Source of the DNA: Candidatus Brevifilum fermentans
Lineage (GTDB): Bacteria > Chloroflexota > Anaerolineae > Anaerolineales > Villigracilaceae
Reading direction: 5' to 3'
Length of the DNA: 64,000 bases
Assembly (NCBI GenBank): GCA_945877125.1
Contig: CAMCQT010000002.1
Location: forward strand, 1 to 64,000
Shown: in pieces, positions 43,328 to 52,257 of the stretch
Layout: each line of letters starts with the position of its first letter
How positions within the stretch are numbered: position 1 is the stretch's first letter
Notes under the pieces: model-generated
Seen by the model: the letters and a program-made list of their open reading frames with translations, nothing else
Database searches by the model: none
Told to the model about the DNA's origin: nothing
Made by a program: the position numbers and the translations under genes

Positions 43328-45211
43328 ATGAATAAGAAAATATATCAAATCATGAACATCGTTGTGGTGTTCGCTTTAACCTTTGGAGGTTATTCCCAGG
43401 CGCGGGCTTCAACCGGGACTGCTCCGCTGCTGTCTGGGATTGCCTATTATGTGTCTGCGACGGCTGGTAATGATGCCAATGCGGGCACATTGACTGCTCC
43501 GTTTAATACCATTTCCAAGGCGATGAATGTGGCTCAAACTGGAGATTTAATTTACGTCCGCGCTGGTACATATCCCACTTTTTCCATCTCCAAATCAGGC
43601 ATCACCGTTGCTGGATATAACGGTGAAATGCCTGTCATTTCAGGTGGAAAAGGAATCGAGTGCTCCAAAAAAACGGATGTCGTCATCAAAGGTTTTGATG
43701 TGACTGGCGCAAGCGGAAATTACATAGGAGCAATAACACTCGACAACTGTAGTAACGTTGTGGTGGAGGGTAATAAGATTCATGATAATAAAGCTACCAG
43801 TGTTTCGGGAATCGTTATTTTAGGATCGAACAATAAAGTATTGAACAATGAGATTTATAACAATAATTTTGCCGGAATCAGACTGTATGGCGCCACCCTG
43901 AATAACGAGATCGCTTTCAATAAAGTATACAATCACACTTTGTCAGCCGGGAACTCGGATGGAATAGGGATCGCTGATGCAGCCGTGTCCAAAACAAATA
44001 TTCATGACAACACGGTTTTTGGTAACTCTGATGACGGGATCGATACCTGGGCTAGCCCTGGAAATGTTATTAAAAACAACGTGTCCTATGGAAACGGAGG
44101 AACCGGGGACGGGAACGGCTTTAAGATGGGCGGCAGTTCTACGGGTGGAAACAATATCGTAGTCGGGAACGTATCCTATTCCAATGAGACGTGCGGTTTT
44201 ACATCAAATGGAAATGGAAATTATTATGAGAGCAATGCGTCATACAACAATGGGATGTGCGGCTTCGGTGACTCCTGGAGAAATGCAGGAAATACGCAAA
44301 CGAGTTCATTTATAAATAATCTGGCTTATAACAATCCTGATGGCAACTTCAAAATCAGTTCAACATATACTACGGTCTTTCTTGGTAATTCAGAAAATCC
44401 CGCAATGCCAACTGTGCCTACAGCTACAAGCACCGTGTCTCCTGTTATTACAGCCACTGTTATACCCTCCTTGACCAGTACGTTAGCAGCGCCAACCGTT
44501 GCTCCGACTCTAACGCCCATGGCGACCCATACGTCAACTTTGCCGATGGCGACTATAACCGCATCACCTTCTGTTCCAGTGTCACCTACTGCCACTCAAG
44601 CAGCACCCATGCCAACAGTGGTTGTGACCGCGTCTCTGGTGCCGGTGTCGCCTACGGTTATCTCATCCCCAATTCCGGTGATGCCCACCGTTACTTCGTC
44701 TCCAGTTCCAGTGATGCCCACCGTTACTTCGTCCCCAGTTCCAGTGATGCCAACCGTTACTTCGTCTCCAATTCCAGTGGTACCCACCATTACACTGACA
44801 TCTGAGCCGCCAGTGCAGCCAACTTCTCTGCCGGCTTTGGAAACTATTTTCGATGATAAAAACGGCGCTTTTGTTTATTCGGCGGGTTGGGAGGATGTAT
44901 CTAAAACGAGAGCCTACAATGGCTCTTATAAGCAGACGAATCGCAAAGATGCATCTGTGACTTTCAACTTTACTGGGCAGTCTTTTAGTATTCTGCACAA
45001 GAGCGGCCCGGAATTTGGCAAAATGGATGTTTATGTGGATGGCGTGTTACTGGGGAGCGTTAATGAAAGGACTGCCAAGTCTTCATTTCAACAACGCTGG
45101 AATTATACCGGGCAACTAGCCCCGGGAAATCATACGCTCAAACTGGTGTTTGCTGTTTCGAAAAAATCGAACAGGATCAGTGGATCAATAGATGCTGTGA
45201 TTGTTCGTTAG
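43328..45211 (+). CDS. Secreted right-handed beta-helix protein with C-terminal binding domain
   Basis: A 627-residue exported protein. A signal peptide spans residues 1-28. From about 38 to 340 it has a DUF1565-like start (YYVSATAGNDANAGT) followed by PbH1 repeats such as NKIHDNKAT and NTVFGNSDDGIDT, the pattern of pectate-lyase-like right-handed helices. A Thr/Pro/Ser linker at about 355-505 has 11-residue PVMPTVTSSPV units. The last 115 residues form a beta-sandwich-like domain (FNFTGQSFSILHKSG) resembling carbohydrate-binding modules. No LPxTG signal is seen. It is probably a secreted polysaccharide-binding or -cleaving protein. Confidence 0.8.
   Translation: MNKKIYQIMNIVVVFALTFGGYSQARASTGTAPLLSGIAYYVSATAGNDANAGTLTAPFNTISKAMNVAQTGDLIYVRAGTYPTFSISKSGITVAGYNGEMPVISGGKGIECSKKTDVVIKGFDVTGASGNYIGAITLDNCSNVVVEGNKIHDNKATSVSGIVILGSNNKVLNNEIYNNNFAGIRLYGATLNNEIAFNKVYNHTLSAGNSDGIGIADAAVSKTNIHDNTVFGNSDDGIDTWASPGNVIKNNVSYGNGGTGDGNGFKMGGSSTGGNNIVVGNVSYSNETCGFTSNGNGNYYESNASYNNGMCGFGDSWRNAGNTQTSSFINNLAYNNPDGNFKISSTYTTVFLGNSENPAMPTVPTATSTVSPVITATVIPSLTSTLAAPTVAPTLTPMATHTSTLPMATITASPSVPVSPTATQAAPMPTVVVTASLVPVSPTVISSPIPVMPTVTSSPVPVMPTVTSSPVPVMPTVTSSPIPVVPTITLTSEPPVQPTSLPALETIFDDKNGAFVYSAGWEDVSKTRAYNGSYKQTNRKDASVTFNFTGQSFSILHKSGPEFGKMDVYVDGVLLGSVNERTAKSSFQQRWNYTGQLAPGNHTLKLVFAVSKKSNRISGSIDAVIVR
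44654..44790 (+). repeat. 33-bp tandem repeat in the linker of the surface protein
   Basis: About four copies of a 33-base unit encode the 11-residue SSPVPVMPTVT. Copies differ at a few third positions only. Copy-number change would lengthen or shorten the stalk. Confidence 0.85.
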
Positions 45212-45227
45212 AGGTTTTGGCTCATAC

Positions 45228-45264
45228 AAAAAGAGAGACGCATATTTAATGCGTCTCTCTTTTT
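45228..45264 (+). terminator. Intrinsic terminator
   Basis: AAAAAGAGAGACGCAT and its complement form a 16-bp stem with a 5-base loop and T-run. Confidence 0.85.
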
Positions 45265-45300
45265 ATATGACGAATTGTCTGTCTGTTTCAGCGTCTTGGC

Positions 45301-45699
45301 CTACTGAAAATATTTTCTCACTTTGGTTGCGATCTGGCGGTCGGTCATTTTGTCTATCGTTTCTACTCCAACGATGGGCACTTTGATCTTTTCATGGGCG
45401 ATGCGCTTTTCAAGTTCACCTTTGGCCTCGCCCGGGCCAAAGATAAAGACCGCCTCTGCCGCGCGGATCTGGGCAATCACTTTGTCGTAAAACTTTTTGA
45501 GCTGTTCAGAAAATTTGTTGTCCAATTGGTCGTCTGCCTGTTGATACTGGGCGCTGTAAGGAGACTTTGGGCGAGAGGCTCCCCGGTATGGAATGTGTCT
45601 TCCCACCCCCGATTCGATTTTTTGGATGTCTTCCCCTTGTTCATTTTGGATCACGATTACCGCTTTTTTGTGATCGATCCACAAGCCGATATTCTTCAT
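45301..45699 (-). CDS. Hypothetical protein, eRF1-domain-3-like
   Basis: A 132-residue soluble protein from the ATG at 45699; a second ATG 3 bases upstream is too close to the GGAGG site. It begins MKNIGLWIDHKKAVIVI, and its second half has VFIFGPGEAKGELEKRIAH and DRQIATKVRKYF, a pattern I associate with bacterial proteins annotated as translational-machinery or eRF1-like. No active site can be assigned. Confidence 0.7.
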   Translation of the reverse strand: MKNIGLWIDHKKAVIVIQNEQGEDIQKIESGVGRHIPYRGASRPKSPYSAQYQQADDQLDNKFSEQLKKFYDKVIAQIRAAEAVFIFGPGEAKGELEKRIAHEKIKVPIVGVETIDKMTDRQIATKVRKYFQ

Positions 45700-45818
45700 C
45701 ATAGATCCTCCAGTTTTTGAAAGTTTTCAACTCTCCAATTCCATTATACAATTTTCTGGCTCAAGTTCAACTTTTGTGGTCATGCCGTCACGCCCTTTTC
45801 GCATGACCTTCTTCCATT

Positions 45819-45975
45819 ACGGCTTTCTCAAAGTAGGTTGACTCGTTTTCAAATTTGTAGCAAGGCTCAACGCGAAAGGCGCGAAGTGAGCGATTTTCGC
45901 AAAAAGAAAAATTTCGCGTTCATTCGCACTTTTCGCATAATTCGCGTTAAGCTTTTTCGACTTTGAGAAAGCCGT
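45819..45975. mobile_element. MITE-like element with perfect 16-bp terminal inverted repeats
   Basis: ACGGCTTTCTCAAAGT (45819-45834) and its exact complement (45960-45975) bound a 157-base element whose core is a theme-word hairpin of the TTCGCG type. It has no coding capacity. Related copies are at 48514-48673 and, degraded, at 20140-20259. Confidence 0.8.
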
Positions 45976-46060
45976 GCTCCCATTCCCTGCCCTATGATAA
46001 GCCGCTTCATCAGTGTATGATTAATATTGAAATCTGACAACTCTGGAGACTTGTAAACGT

Positions 46061-46597
46061 ATGGCACTTAAACCCTGGAAAATTTTAGAATCAAATTACC
46101 TGCGCCCGCGGATTCGTTTCGATCAATGCGAATTGCCCAATGGAAAAATTTTTGAAGCAACGGCTTTTGAATTCCGCACCTGGGCGTCTGTTTTGGCTCT
46201 CACGAAAGATCAGGAAGTTGTGCTGGTCAGGCAATTTCGGCATGGGGCACAGGCTGCCTTTTTTGAATTTCCGGGCGGCGTGGTGGAAGATGACGAAAAT
46301 CCGCTGGACGGGATGCGGCGCGAGCTTTCTGAAGAAACAGGATACACGGGTTCCAATATGATCGAGGTTGGAAAGTTTTATCCGAACCCTGCCCTGCAAA
46401 CGAATCTAATGTATGGCTATCTGGCGTACGATGTGGAAAAAACAGATGTTCAAAAATTTGATGAAGCCGAGGATATTGAAGTACATCTTGTCGCGCTGGA
46501 TGAATTGATCGCCATGACAAAGCGCGGAGAATTTCAACATGGCTTGCAGGTTGCTGTATTATTTCACGCGCTGGCTTACATGAACCGCATTCAATAA
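46061..46597 (+). CDS. Nudix hydrolase
   Basis: A 178-residue Nudix-fold pyrophosphatase. The Nudix box is GGVVEDDENPLDGMRRELSEETGY at about residues 72-95, with the catalytic RELSEE in the right place. The ADP-ribose pyrophosphatase-like layout (VVLVRQFRHGAQAAFFEFPGG before the box and YPNPALQTN after it) suggests hydrolysis of an ADP-sugar or similar nucleoside diphosphate. The stop is directly followed by the next gene's ATG. Confidence 0.9.
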   Translation: MALKPWKILESNYLRPRIRFDQCELPNGKIFEATAFEFRTWASVLALTKDQEVVLVRQFRHGAQAAFFEFPGGVVEDDENPLDGMRRELSEETGYTGSNMIEVGKFYPNPALQTNLMYGYLAYDVEKTDVQKFDEAEDIEVHLVALDELIAMTKRGEFQHGLQVAVLFHALAYMNRIQ

Positions 46598-48511
46598 ATG
46601 AGATCAAAATTTTTTATCGGCATTAAATATTTGCGCCAGTTGGGGTTTCGTCCGCTGGCGTTGTATGCGTTGTACAAATTTGGGCTGCTCACCGGTCACT
46701 ATAAACGGGTGACGCCGGCAACCCCAAATCACGTAAATCTTAATTTCTATTCCCTGTTCACTCTTCCCTTGCGCGATCAACTTTCCCAAACCCTCGGCGA
46801 AGATGGCAGGGCGGATCTTCTCAAAGAAGCGGATGAAATTGTTAATGGGAATTTTCGAATGTTCGGCGCTGACCCTGTGGAAATAAAACTCACAGGTGAT
46901 TGGCCGCTTGCACATTGGACAGATTTTGAAACAGGCAAGATCGACCTTCGACCTTTGACCTTTGACATTAAGTATATTTGGGAACCCGCCCGCTTCGGCT
47001 GGGCATTTGCGCTAGGCCGCGCCTATCACCTCACGCAAGATGAAAGATACACCGAAGCCTTTTGGAAATATTTTGAATCTTTCACCAAAGCGAATCCCGC
47101 AAACCTCGGGCCGCATTGGATGAATGGGCAGGAGGTTGCCATTCGGCTGATGAGTCTCGTTTGGGCGGCACATGTTTTTGAAAGCGCACCCGCTACCAGC
47201 GTGGAAAGACGCGGGCTTCTCATCCAAAATATTTACGCGCACGCCAGTCGCATTCCGTCCACGCTTGTGTATGCGCGTTCGCAAAATAATAATCATCTTG
47301 TCACCGAAGCCGCAGCAATTTATACGGCGGGTTTGTTTTTCAAAAATTCTACGTGGCGCAAACTCGGTTGGAAGTGGCTCAACTGGGCGTTTCAAAATCA
47401 GATCGGCGGTTATGGCGAGTACATTCAGCACAGCACAAACTATCATCGTGTGATGCTGCAAACCGCGCTGTGGATCAATTTTATTAAACAGGATGCCTTT
47501 TCTTCAAAGACTTCACAAGCGATTGGACGTTCTGCCCACTGGATTTTTTCACTCCTCGACAACGCCTCTGGACTCACCCCGAACCTGGGTGCCAACGATG
47601 GGGCTTTGATCTTCGCTTTGAGTTCTGCCGCCTTCGAAGATTATCGTCCTACTGTGCAAGCCGCCGCCCGCGCCTTCCTGCGGACTAGCCTGCCGTCGGG
47701 CGCATGGGACGAGATGTCACTTTGGTTCGGCTTGAAAGCCGCTGACCGTGTGGCTGATTCAAGCGCGTACCTCACCGAAAACCTGCGCGGAAAAAATTCG
47801 TGGGCGTATCTGCGTGCCTCGCATTTCAAGAGCCGCCTCTCGCATATTGACCAGTTGAATTTGGATTTGTGGTGGCGCGGATTAAACATCACACAAGACG
47901 CAGGCACTTATTTGTACAACGCCACCCCGCCCTGGGATAATCCGCTGGTGACCACGCGCGTTCACAATACAGTCACCGTAGATGGACGCGATCAAATGAC
48001 CCGCGCCGGACGCTTCCTTGTGCTAGATTGGGCAGACGCGCACTCCAAAAATTTAATCGAAACTGACGAAAATGTTTTGGGGCGTGTGCGCGCCTATCAT
48101 CGCGGATTTCACGGCATAAAACACGAGCGCACCGTGACGGTCCATCAAGATGAACGCTGGATAATCGAAGATAAACTTACTTCAGTGCATCGCACCCCGC
48201 ACACCTACCGCCTGCACTGGCTTCTGCCCGATTACGAATGGAAACTCGAAGAGCACGAATCAGGCATCAGACTGCAACTCAATTCCCCGCATGGTTGGTT
48301 GATTCTTTCATCCTTCATCCCTCATCCTTCATCCTTTTCTGCCTCTCTCGTCCGCGCCGGTGAATTGATCCACGGCCAACGGGATGTCCAACCCTACGAA
48401 GGCTGGGTCTCGCGCACGTATGGACAAAAATCCCCTGCCCTGTCACTTGCCTTTGAAATAACATCCGAATTCAACGTCACCTTCACCAGCGAATTCACTT
48501 TTCCCCCATAA
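46598..48511 (+). CDS. Heparinase II/III-family polysaccharide lyase
   Basis: A 637-residue protein: an N-terminal alpha/alpha toroid of about 350 residues (including RAYHLTQDERYTEAFWKYFESF and SQNNNHLVTEAAAIY, with the Asn/His/Tyr pattern of this family) and a C-terminal beta-sandwich with a heparinase II/III-like core (TVDGRDQMTRAGRFLVLDW). It is likely an alginate or glycosaminoglycan-type lyase, or a related exopolysaccharide enzyme. No signal peptide is evident. It starts immediately after the Nudix stop. A heptamer array (SSFIPHPSSF) is in frame near residue 570. Confidence 0.85.
   Translation: MRSKFFIGIKYLRQLGFRPLALYALYKFGLLTGHYKRVTPATPNHVNLNFYSLFTLPLRDQLSQTLGEDGRADLLKEADEIVNGNFRMFGADPVEIKLTGDWPLAHWTDFETGKIDLRPLTFDIKYIWEPARFGWAFALGRAYHLTQDERYTEAFWKYFESFTKANPANLGPHWMNGQEVAIRLMSLVWAAHVFESAPATSVERRGLLIQNIYAHASRIPSTLVYARSQNNNHLVTEAAAIYTAGLFFKNSTWRKLGWKWLNWAFQNQIGGYGEYIQHSTNYHRVMLQTALWINFIKQDAFSSKTSQAIGRSAHWIFSLLDNASGLTPNLGANDGALIFALSSAAFEDYRPTVQAAARAFLRTSLPSGAWDEMSLWFGLKAADRVADSSAYLTENLRGKNSWAYLRASHFKSRLSHIDQLNLDLWWRGLNITQDAGTYLYNATPPWDNPLVTTRVHNTVTVDGRDQMTRAGRFLVLDWADAHSKNLIETDENVLGRVRAYHRGFHGIKHERTVTVHQDERWIIEDKLTSVHRTPHTYRLHWLLPDYEWKLEEHESGIRLQLNSPHGWLILSSFIPHPSSFSASLVRAGELIHGQRDVQPYEGWVSRTYGQKSPALSLAFEITSEFNVTFTSEFTFPP
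46935..46968 (+). repeat. In-frame heptanucleotide array
   Basis: CGACCTT, CGACCTT, TGACCTT and TGACATT run at a 7-base period inside the heparinase-like gene without breaking the frame. Confidence 0.5.
48306..48337 (+). repeat. In-frame heptanucleotide array
   Basis: CATCCTT, CATCCCT, CATCCTT and CATCCTT run at a 7-base period and encode SSFIPHPSSF near the end of the heparinase-like gene. Confidence 0.6.
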
Positions 48512-48513
48512 CT

Positions 48514-48673
48514 ACGGTTTTTTCAAAGTAGATAGACAAGGAATTATTTTTATGGCGTATTGGGAACGCGAATTCCACGAATGGGAGAATTCTTCGAATT
48601 TTTGTGGAATTATTCGCGCTATTTGAAAATTCGTGCCATTCGTGTTAAAAGCTTTTAACTTTGAGAAGGCCGT
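48514..48673. mobile_element. MITE-like element, second copy
   Basis: The terminal inverted repeats (48514-48529 and 48658-48673) match in 13 of 16 positions and resemble the ends of the 45819-45975 element. The core is an AATTCGTG-type theme-word hairpin, so the same ends carry a different core. Confidence 0.75.
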
Positions 48674-48675
48674 GT

Positions 48676-48725
48676 CCCAATAACCAATCTCCATTTACCA
48701 TTCACTATTTTCCATTCCCTAATTC
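48676..48725. repeat. Heptanucleotide array after the element
   Basis: CCAATAA, CCAATCT, CCATTTA, CCATTCA, CTATTTT and CCATTCC run with a 7-base period. Confidence 0.5.
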
Positions 48726-48769
48726 AAATAACGGGCGTAAAATAACCAAGCCGTAAAGGCAAGGAAACA

Positions 48770-48915
48770 ATGCACAACACAGACGAAAGTGACCTAAGTT
48801 CCTCAGATAATAAACCGCCCAGTATCGGCGGAAGTGACGTGTTTAATTTAAGTACTAACATCACGTAGGTGCGTACGCGCCTCTGCGTGATGTCATATCA
48901 CGCAAGGAGGCAGCC
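48770..48915 (+). promoter_or_regulatory. Structured leader of the CorA gene
   Basis: ACATCACG (48858-48865) can pair with CGTGATGT (48886-48893), extended by an inner GGTGCG/CGCGCC stem. Alternatively TGCGTGAT (48884-48891) can pair with ATCACGCA (48897-48904), which ends just before the GGAGG site at 48906-48910. The shared CGTGAT makes the two folds mutually exclusive, a switch-like design. An upstream CCGCCCAGTATCGGCGG hairpin is also present. It does not match the M-box by eye. Confidence 0.55.
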
Positions 48916-49842
48916 ATGCTGAGCATTTACAAGACCACTGAGCAAGGGCTCGAAAAGATCGAAATGATCGCCAACGGCACATGGGTTAATGCAGTAGACC
49001 CAACGCCCGAAGAGATCGAAAAATTGGTTAACTGGGGGATGGATATGGACTATATCAACTATTCTCTTGACCAGGATGAAATGGCGCGCATGGAACGTGA
49101 TGAAGATTACACCTTCATCCTGCTTCGCATTCCCATGTATCAGCCCGAAAGTGACGTTCCATATAGTACTGTTCCGCTGGGCATCATGATTTTGGGGAAC
49201 AAGATCATCACCGTCTGTCGTTACAATAGCGACATCTTCAAAGTACTGGCAAATGGAAAATATCGTTTACTGAAAACAGGCAAACGCTACCGCCTTGCGC
49301 TTTACATTTTCCTTGAAACTTCATCGCGCTATTTGAATCTACTGCGCGAGATCAACCGCGCAACTGAAATTGTGGAAGACCAACTGCAAAAATCCACGCG
49401 CAATCGTGAAGTGTTGGAATTGCTCAAATATCAAAAGAGCCTCACGTATTTCTCCACTGCGCTGCGCTCCAACGAAGTGATGATGGAGCGTGTCCAAAAG
49501 ACACAACTCTTCAACTACTATGAAGAAGATCAGGATCTGCTCGAAGATGTGCTGACCGAAAATCAGCAAGCCATCCAAATGACCAGCATCGCCACTGAAA
49601 TTCTTTCAGGCATGATGGACGCCTTTGCTTCGATCATCTCCAATAATCTCAACGCCGTTATGAAAGCGCTTGCCGCGATCACGATCGTCCTCAACATGCC
49701 AGCCATCGTCGCCGCATTTTACGGCATGAACGTTGCCCTGCCCGGCGAAAGTCATCCGCTTGCATTCCTCACTGTCATCGGCATATCTCTCACGCTGACC
49801 GCAGTGGCAACTTATATTTTCTACAAACGGGATTGGTTCTAA
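48916..49842 (+). CDS. CorA-family divalent cation transporter
   Basis: A 308-residue protein forming a pentameric channel for Mg2+ (or Co2+/Ni2+ in some members). A long cytoplasmic alpha/beta and helical domain fills residues 1-245. Two C-terminal helices follow, with the GMN signature in FYGMNVALP at about 271-279 just after the first helix. The GGAGG site abuts a leader with switchable hairpins, suggesting RNA-based control by an ion or metabolite. The SMP-30 gene follows after one base. Confidence 0.9.
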   Translation: MLSIYKTTEQGLEKIEMIANGTWVNAVDPTPEEIEKLVNWGMDMDYINYSLDQDEMARMERDEDYTFILLRIPMYQPESDVPYSTVPLGIMILGNKIITVCRYNSDIFKVLANGKYRLLKTGKRYRLALYIFLETSSRYLNLLREINRATEIVEDQLQKSTRNREVLELLKYQKSLTYFSTALRSNEVMMERVQKTQLFNYYEEDQDLLEDVLTENQQAIQMTSIATEILSGMMDAFASIISNNLNAVMKALAAITIVLNMPAIVAAFYGMNVALPGESHPLAFLTVIGISLTLTAVATYIFYKRDWF

Positions 49843-49843
49843 A

Positions 49844-50698
49844 ATGCAAGCCGAACTACTCCTCGATGCAAAAGCCACACTCGGCGAAGGTCCCGCCTGG
49901 GACGCAAAAACGCAAACCCTTTACTGGCTGGATATTCTCCAGAAGCGCATTTACGCAGGCACTCGAATCCTTGCCCAACTGGACGATCTCATCGGATGCC
50001 TTGCCCCGCGCAAAAATGGGAATCTCATTCTGGGCACGCGCCTCGGCTTCGCAAATCTGAATCCTGATTCTGGACAATTAACAGTTCTCGCCGCTTTGGA
50101 TTCTGAGCTGCCTACCAACCGCCTCAACGACGGCAAATGTGACCCCGCCGGCCGCTTCATCGCCGGCAGCATGGACATGGGCGAGGAAAACCCAAGCGGC
50201 GCGTTATATTCATTTGACGGAAAACAAGCCACGCGCCTGCTCAGTGGAATCACTATTTCCAACGGACTCGCGTGGAGCGTTGACCATAAAACCTTTTATT
50301 ACATCGACACCCCCACACGCGAAGTAAAAGCCTATGACTATGACCTCGCAACGGGGCAAATTGCAAACCCGCGTACTGTGATCCATGTCCCCGAATCCCT
50401 TGGCTGGCCCGACGGTATGACCTCTGACACAGACGGCAATTTGTGGATCTCCATTTGGGGTGGGGCGCAGGTCACCCAGTGGAATCCCAGCACAGGCAAA
50501 CTGCTTGAGCAGATTCAGTTGCCAGCCTTGCACACGTCATCTTGCGTGTTCGGCGGCAAAGACATGAACGAGTTATATGTCACGTCTGCGCGAAAAGGCA
50601 TGAGCGAAGCAGACCTAAAAAAATACCCGCTCTCAGGCGGGTTGTTCAAAGTAATTACAAAAGTCGAAGGAATGCCGACATTTGAATTTGGTTCGTAG
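49844..50698 (+). CDS. SMP-30/gluconolactonase-family protein
   Basis: A 284-residue six-bladed beta-propeller lactonase-like protein. The start LGEGPAWDAKTQTLYWLDI (about residues 14-32) holds the metal-binding Glu, NDGKCDPAGRF near 93-103 and SNGLAWSVDHKTFYYID near 142-158 are further signature loops, and GWPDGMTSDTDGNLW near 186-200 carries the metal-ligand Asp. It probably hydrolyses sugar or aldono-lactones. Co-transcription with corA is suggested by the one-base spacing. Confidence 0.9.
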   Translation: MQAELLLDAKATLGEGPAWDAKTQTLYWLDILQKRIYAGTRILAQLDDLIGCLAPRKNGNLILGTRLGFANLNPDSGQLTVLAALDSELPTNRLNDGKCDPAGRFIAGSMDMGEENPSGALYSFDGKQATRLLSGITISNGLAWSVDHKTFYYIDTPTREVKAYDYDLATGQIANPRTVIHVPESLGWPDGMTSDTDGNLWISIWGGAQVTQWNPSTGKLLEQIQLPALHTSSCVFGGKDMNELYVTSARKGMSEADLKKYPLSGGLFKVITKVEGMPTFEFGS

Positions 50699-50722
50699 GG
50701 CGGGTTTGTAACCCGCCTTTTT
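50699..50722. terminator. Intrinsic terminator
   Basis: GGCGGGTT and AACCCGCC form an 8-bp stem with a 3-base loop and a TTTTT tail, overlapping the end of the converging cupin gene by two bases. Confidence 0.8.
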
Positions 50723-51149
50723 ATTTCCACAATTCCTTCGCCAACCTCATGACTTCTTTTCTCTGACTTTCGGACAAATCTACAAACGGGGAATTTTCAT
50801 AAACCGTATCGCGGTTCTCCACGATCAGCACGCGCGCATCTTCGCTGAACGTGTGCGAATGCCAGACGCCCTTCTTCACGTTATACAACTTATACAATTC
50901 CATATCCGCCGCGTGGATTTTTTTCACGTTTTCATTCCCTTCGCCGAGGAATAAAATACAACGCCCAGCGAGCAGCACAAAGACTTCATCTGTCTCGGTA
51001 TGCTTTTGCATACGGGTGATTTTCTCAGGGAGGTAATCTGCTGTGTAGTTTATCAACGCCACGCGCCAGTTTTGATAATCGATCAGCGGCATGTAGTCAG
51101 GTTCATTGTGCTCGCGGATTTCAATCAGGGATTCGGAAATTACGGTCAT
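50721..51149 (-). CDS. Cupin-like protein
   Basis: A 142-residue protein with a single cupin barrel. The first cupin motif is only partly kept (KHTETDEVFVLLAGRCILFLG near 48-68) and the second has KGVWHSHTFSEDARVLIVEN near 93-112, giving several possible metal-binding His/Glu residues. The function is unknown; relatives bind small polar ligands or act as isomerases. It is a minus-strand gene lying 20 bases downstream of the metallopeptidase-like gene. Confidence 0.8.
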   Translation of the reverse strand: MTVISESLIEIREHNEPDYMPLIDYQNWRVALINYTADYLPEKITRMQKHTETDEVFVLLAGRCILFLGEGNENVKKIHAADMELYKLYNVKKGVWHSHTFSEDARVLIVENRDTVYENSPFVDLSESQRKEVMRLAKELWK

Positions 51150-51169
51150 AAATATTTTTCCTCCGCATC

Positions 51170-51937
51170 TTATTTTATTGGGTTTCGCTGATTTATCAAT
51201 TCATCAATAAATTTCCAGCGTTTGGTTTTGGTGTAATCCCCGCCTTCTGGATAAAAATAACGCGCATAGTCAGACCAGTTATCGGCAATGCCGTAGATCG
51301 GGTCTTTGGTTCCATTGGGCAAAAGATAACGTTCAATTCTGCCGTGAGCAGTTTTTGAAAGCGGATTACTGCGCCCCCAACCGCAATACATCGCAACAGA
51401 TTCAGCAAAATCTTCCTTGCGATTAAAACGCCAGTTTGCCCCGCTGGGAATGTCTCCGTAGAAATATCCATAGGCATTGACGCCCGGCTTTCTGCCGTAG
51501 TGTCCCGCTTTGTTTTCTGCGCCGTGTGCGCCTGCATCCCATTGACCAGGTATTCTTTTTTTCATTTTAGATAAAAATAAATTGGTAGACCCGTCTGTGA
51601 ATTTTTCCAAAGCCAGTGACAATTTCCACTGATTCTTCGCATCCCAAACATGGGCCAGTTCATGGATAACTGACCATGCGCTGAATTGCGATTTTTCACT
51701 TAACTGGATGCGGTCTTTATAAGCCAGCCCCAGGTTTTTCCCTGTGTCTGTTCTTTCGATAAGGACATCACCAAGTTGACGTTTGAAATTTTCATTCCCG
51801 CCCATTACTTCTGCAAATAACGCGATAGACATGTGCAGGAATTCCAGATCGCCTGCCCGCCAACTTCCATTTTCTGCAACTCTGATTTGAAAATCCGCAT
51901 GTATGCGTGTTATATGCTCTGTTTTATTTTGTTCCAT
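51170..51937 (-). CDS. Putative zinc metallopeptidase (HELAH)
   Basis: A 255-residue protein from the ATG at 51937; longer in-frame starts pass through a terminator. The zincin motif VIHELAHVWD near residue 97-106 has the HExxH metal-binding helix, and a downstream EDFAESVAMYCGWG near 193-206 offers the third ligand, an arrangement seen in toxin-like and anthrax-lethal-factor-like peptidases. No signal peptide is evident. The substrate is unknown. Confidence 0.7.
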   Translation of the reverse strand: MEQNKTEHITRIHADFQIRVAENGSWRAGDLEFLHMSIALFAEVMGGNENFKRQLGDVLIERTDTGKNLGLAYKDRIQLSEKSQFSAWSVIHELAHVWDAKNQWKLSLALEKFTDGSTNLFLSKMKKRIPGQWDAGAHGAENKAGHYGRKPGVNAYGYFYGDIPSGANWRFNRKEDFAESVAMYCGWGRSNPLSKTAHGRIERYLLPNGTKDPIYGIADNWSDYARYFYPEGGDYTKTKRWKFIDELINQRNPIK

Positions 51938-51977
51938 GCGCGAAGTATAAACCAACATGAAAAGAAGGACAAAAAAA

Positions 51978-52035
51978 ACCGCCTGCGACGGCGGATGAAG
52001 ACCCCATGGGGCAGTCACAAGGACTGCCCCTTGAT
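51978..52035 (-). other. Terminator-like hairpins upstream of the peptidase gene
   Basis: On the minus strand, a GGGGCAGTC hairpin and then CCGCC-GTCGCA-GGCGG with eight T residues lie between about 52035 and 51978, before the peptidase start. They could terminate a short transcript or act as an attenuator. The rest of the gap to 52257 shows only A/T-rich sequence. Confidence 0.5.
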
Positions 52036-52257
52036 TAAGATTTTCCGAGGCGTTTCCCCTATTTCAAAGTACAGGTGCGCTCGGCTGCTATGTGAGGAAT
52101 AATGGTTCGTAATTTTGAATCCGTTTTTTTTATTACCGCGTTGAATTATCGCTTTCATCAAATATAAGTCAACAAATATTTTTAGAATCTTTTCAAAGAT
52201 AAACGTGGGATGGACTCAAAGATTTTTTCGAGTTATATTTATATACAGGAGTCAACA

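Noticed and set aside
44596-44790. Minus-strand repeat ORF opposite the surface-protein linker
   Set aside because: Its periodicity comes from the 33-bp coding repeat on the plus strand.
45819-45975. Complete insertion sequence
   Set aside because: The element has terminal inverted repeats but no room for a transposase; it is at most a non-autonomous element.
48770-48915. M-box magnesium riboswitch before corA
   Set aside because: The conserved GTTAGGTGAGGCTCC and GACGCCAA segments are absent.
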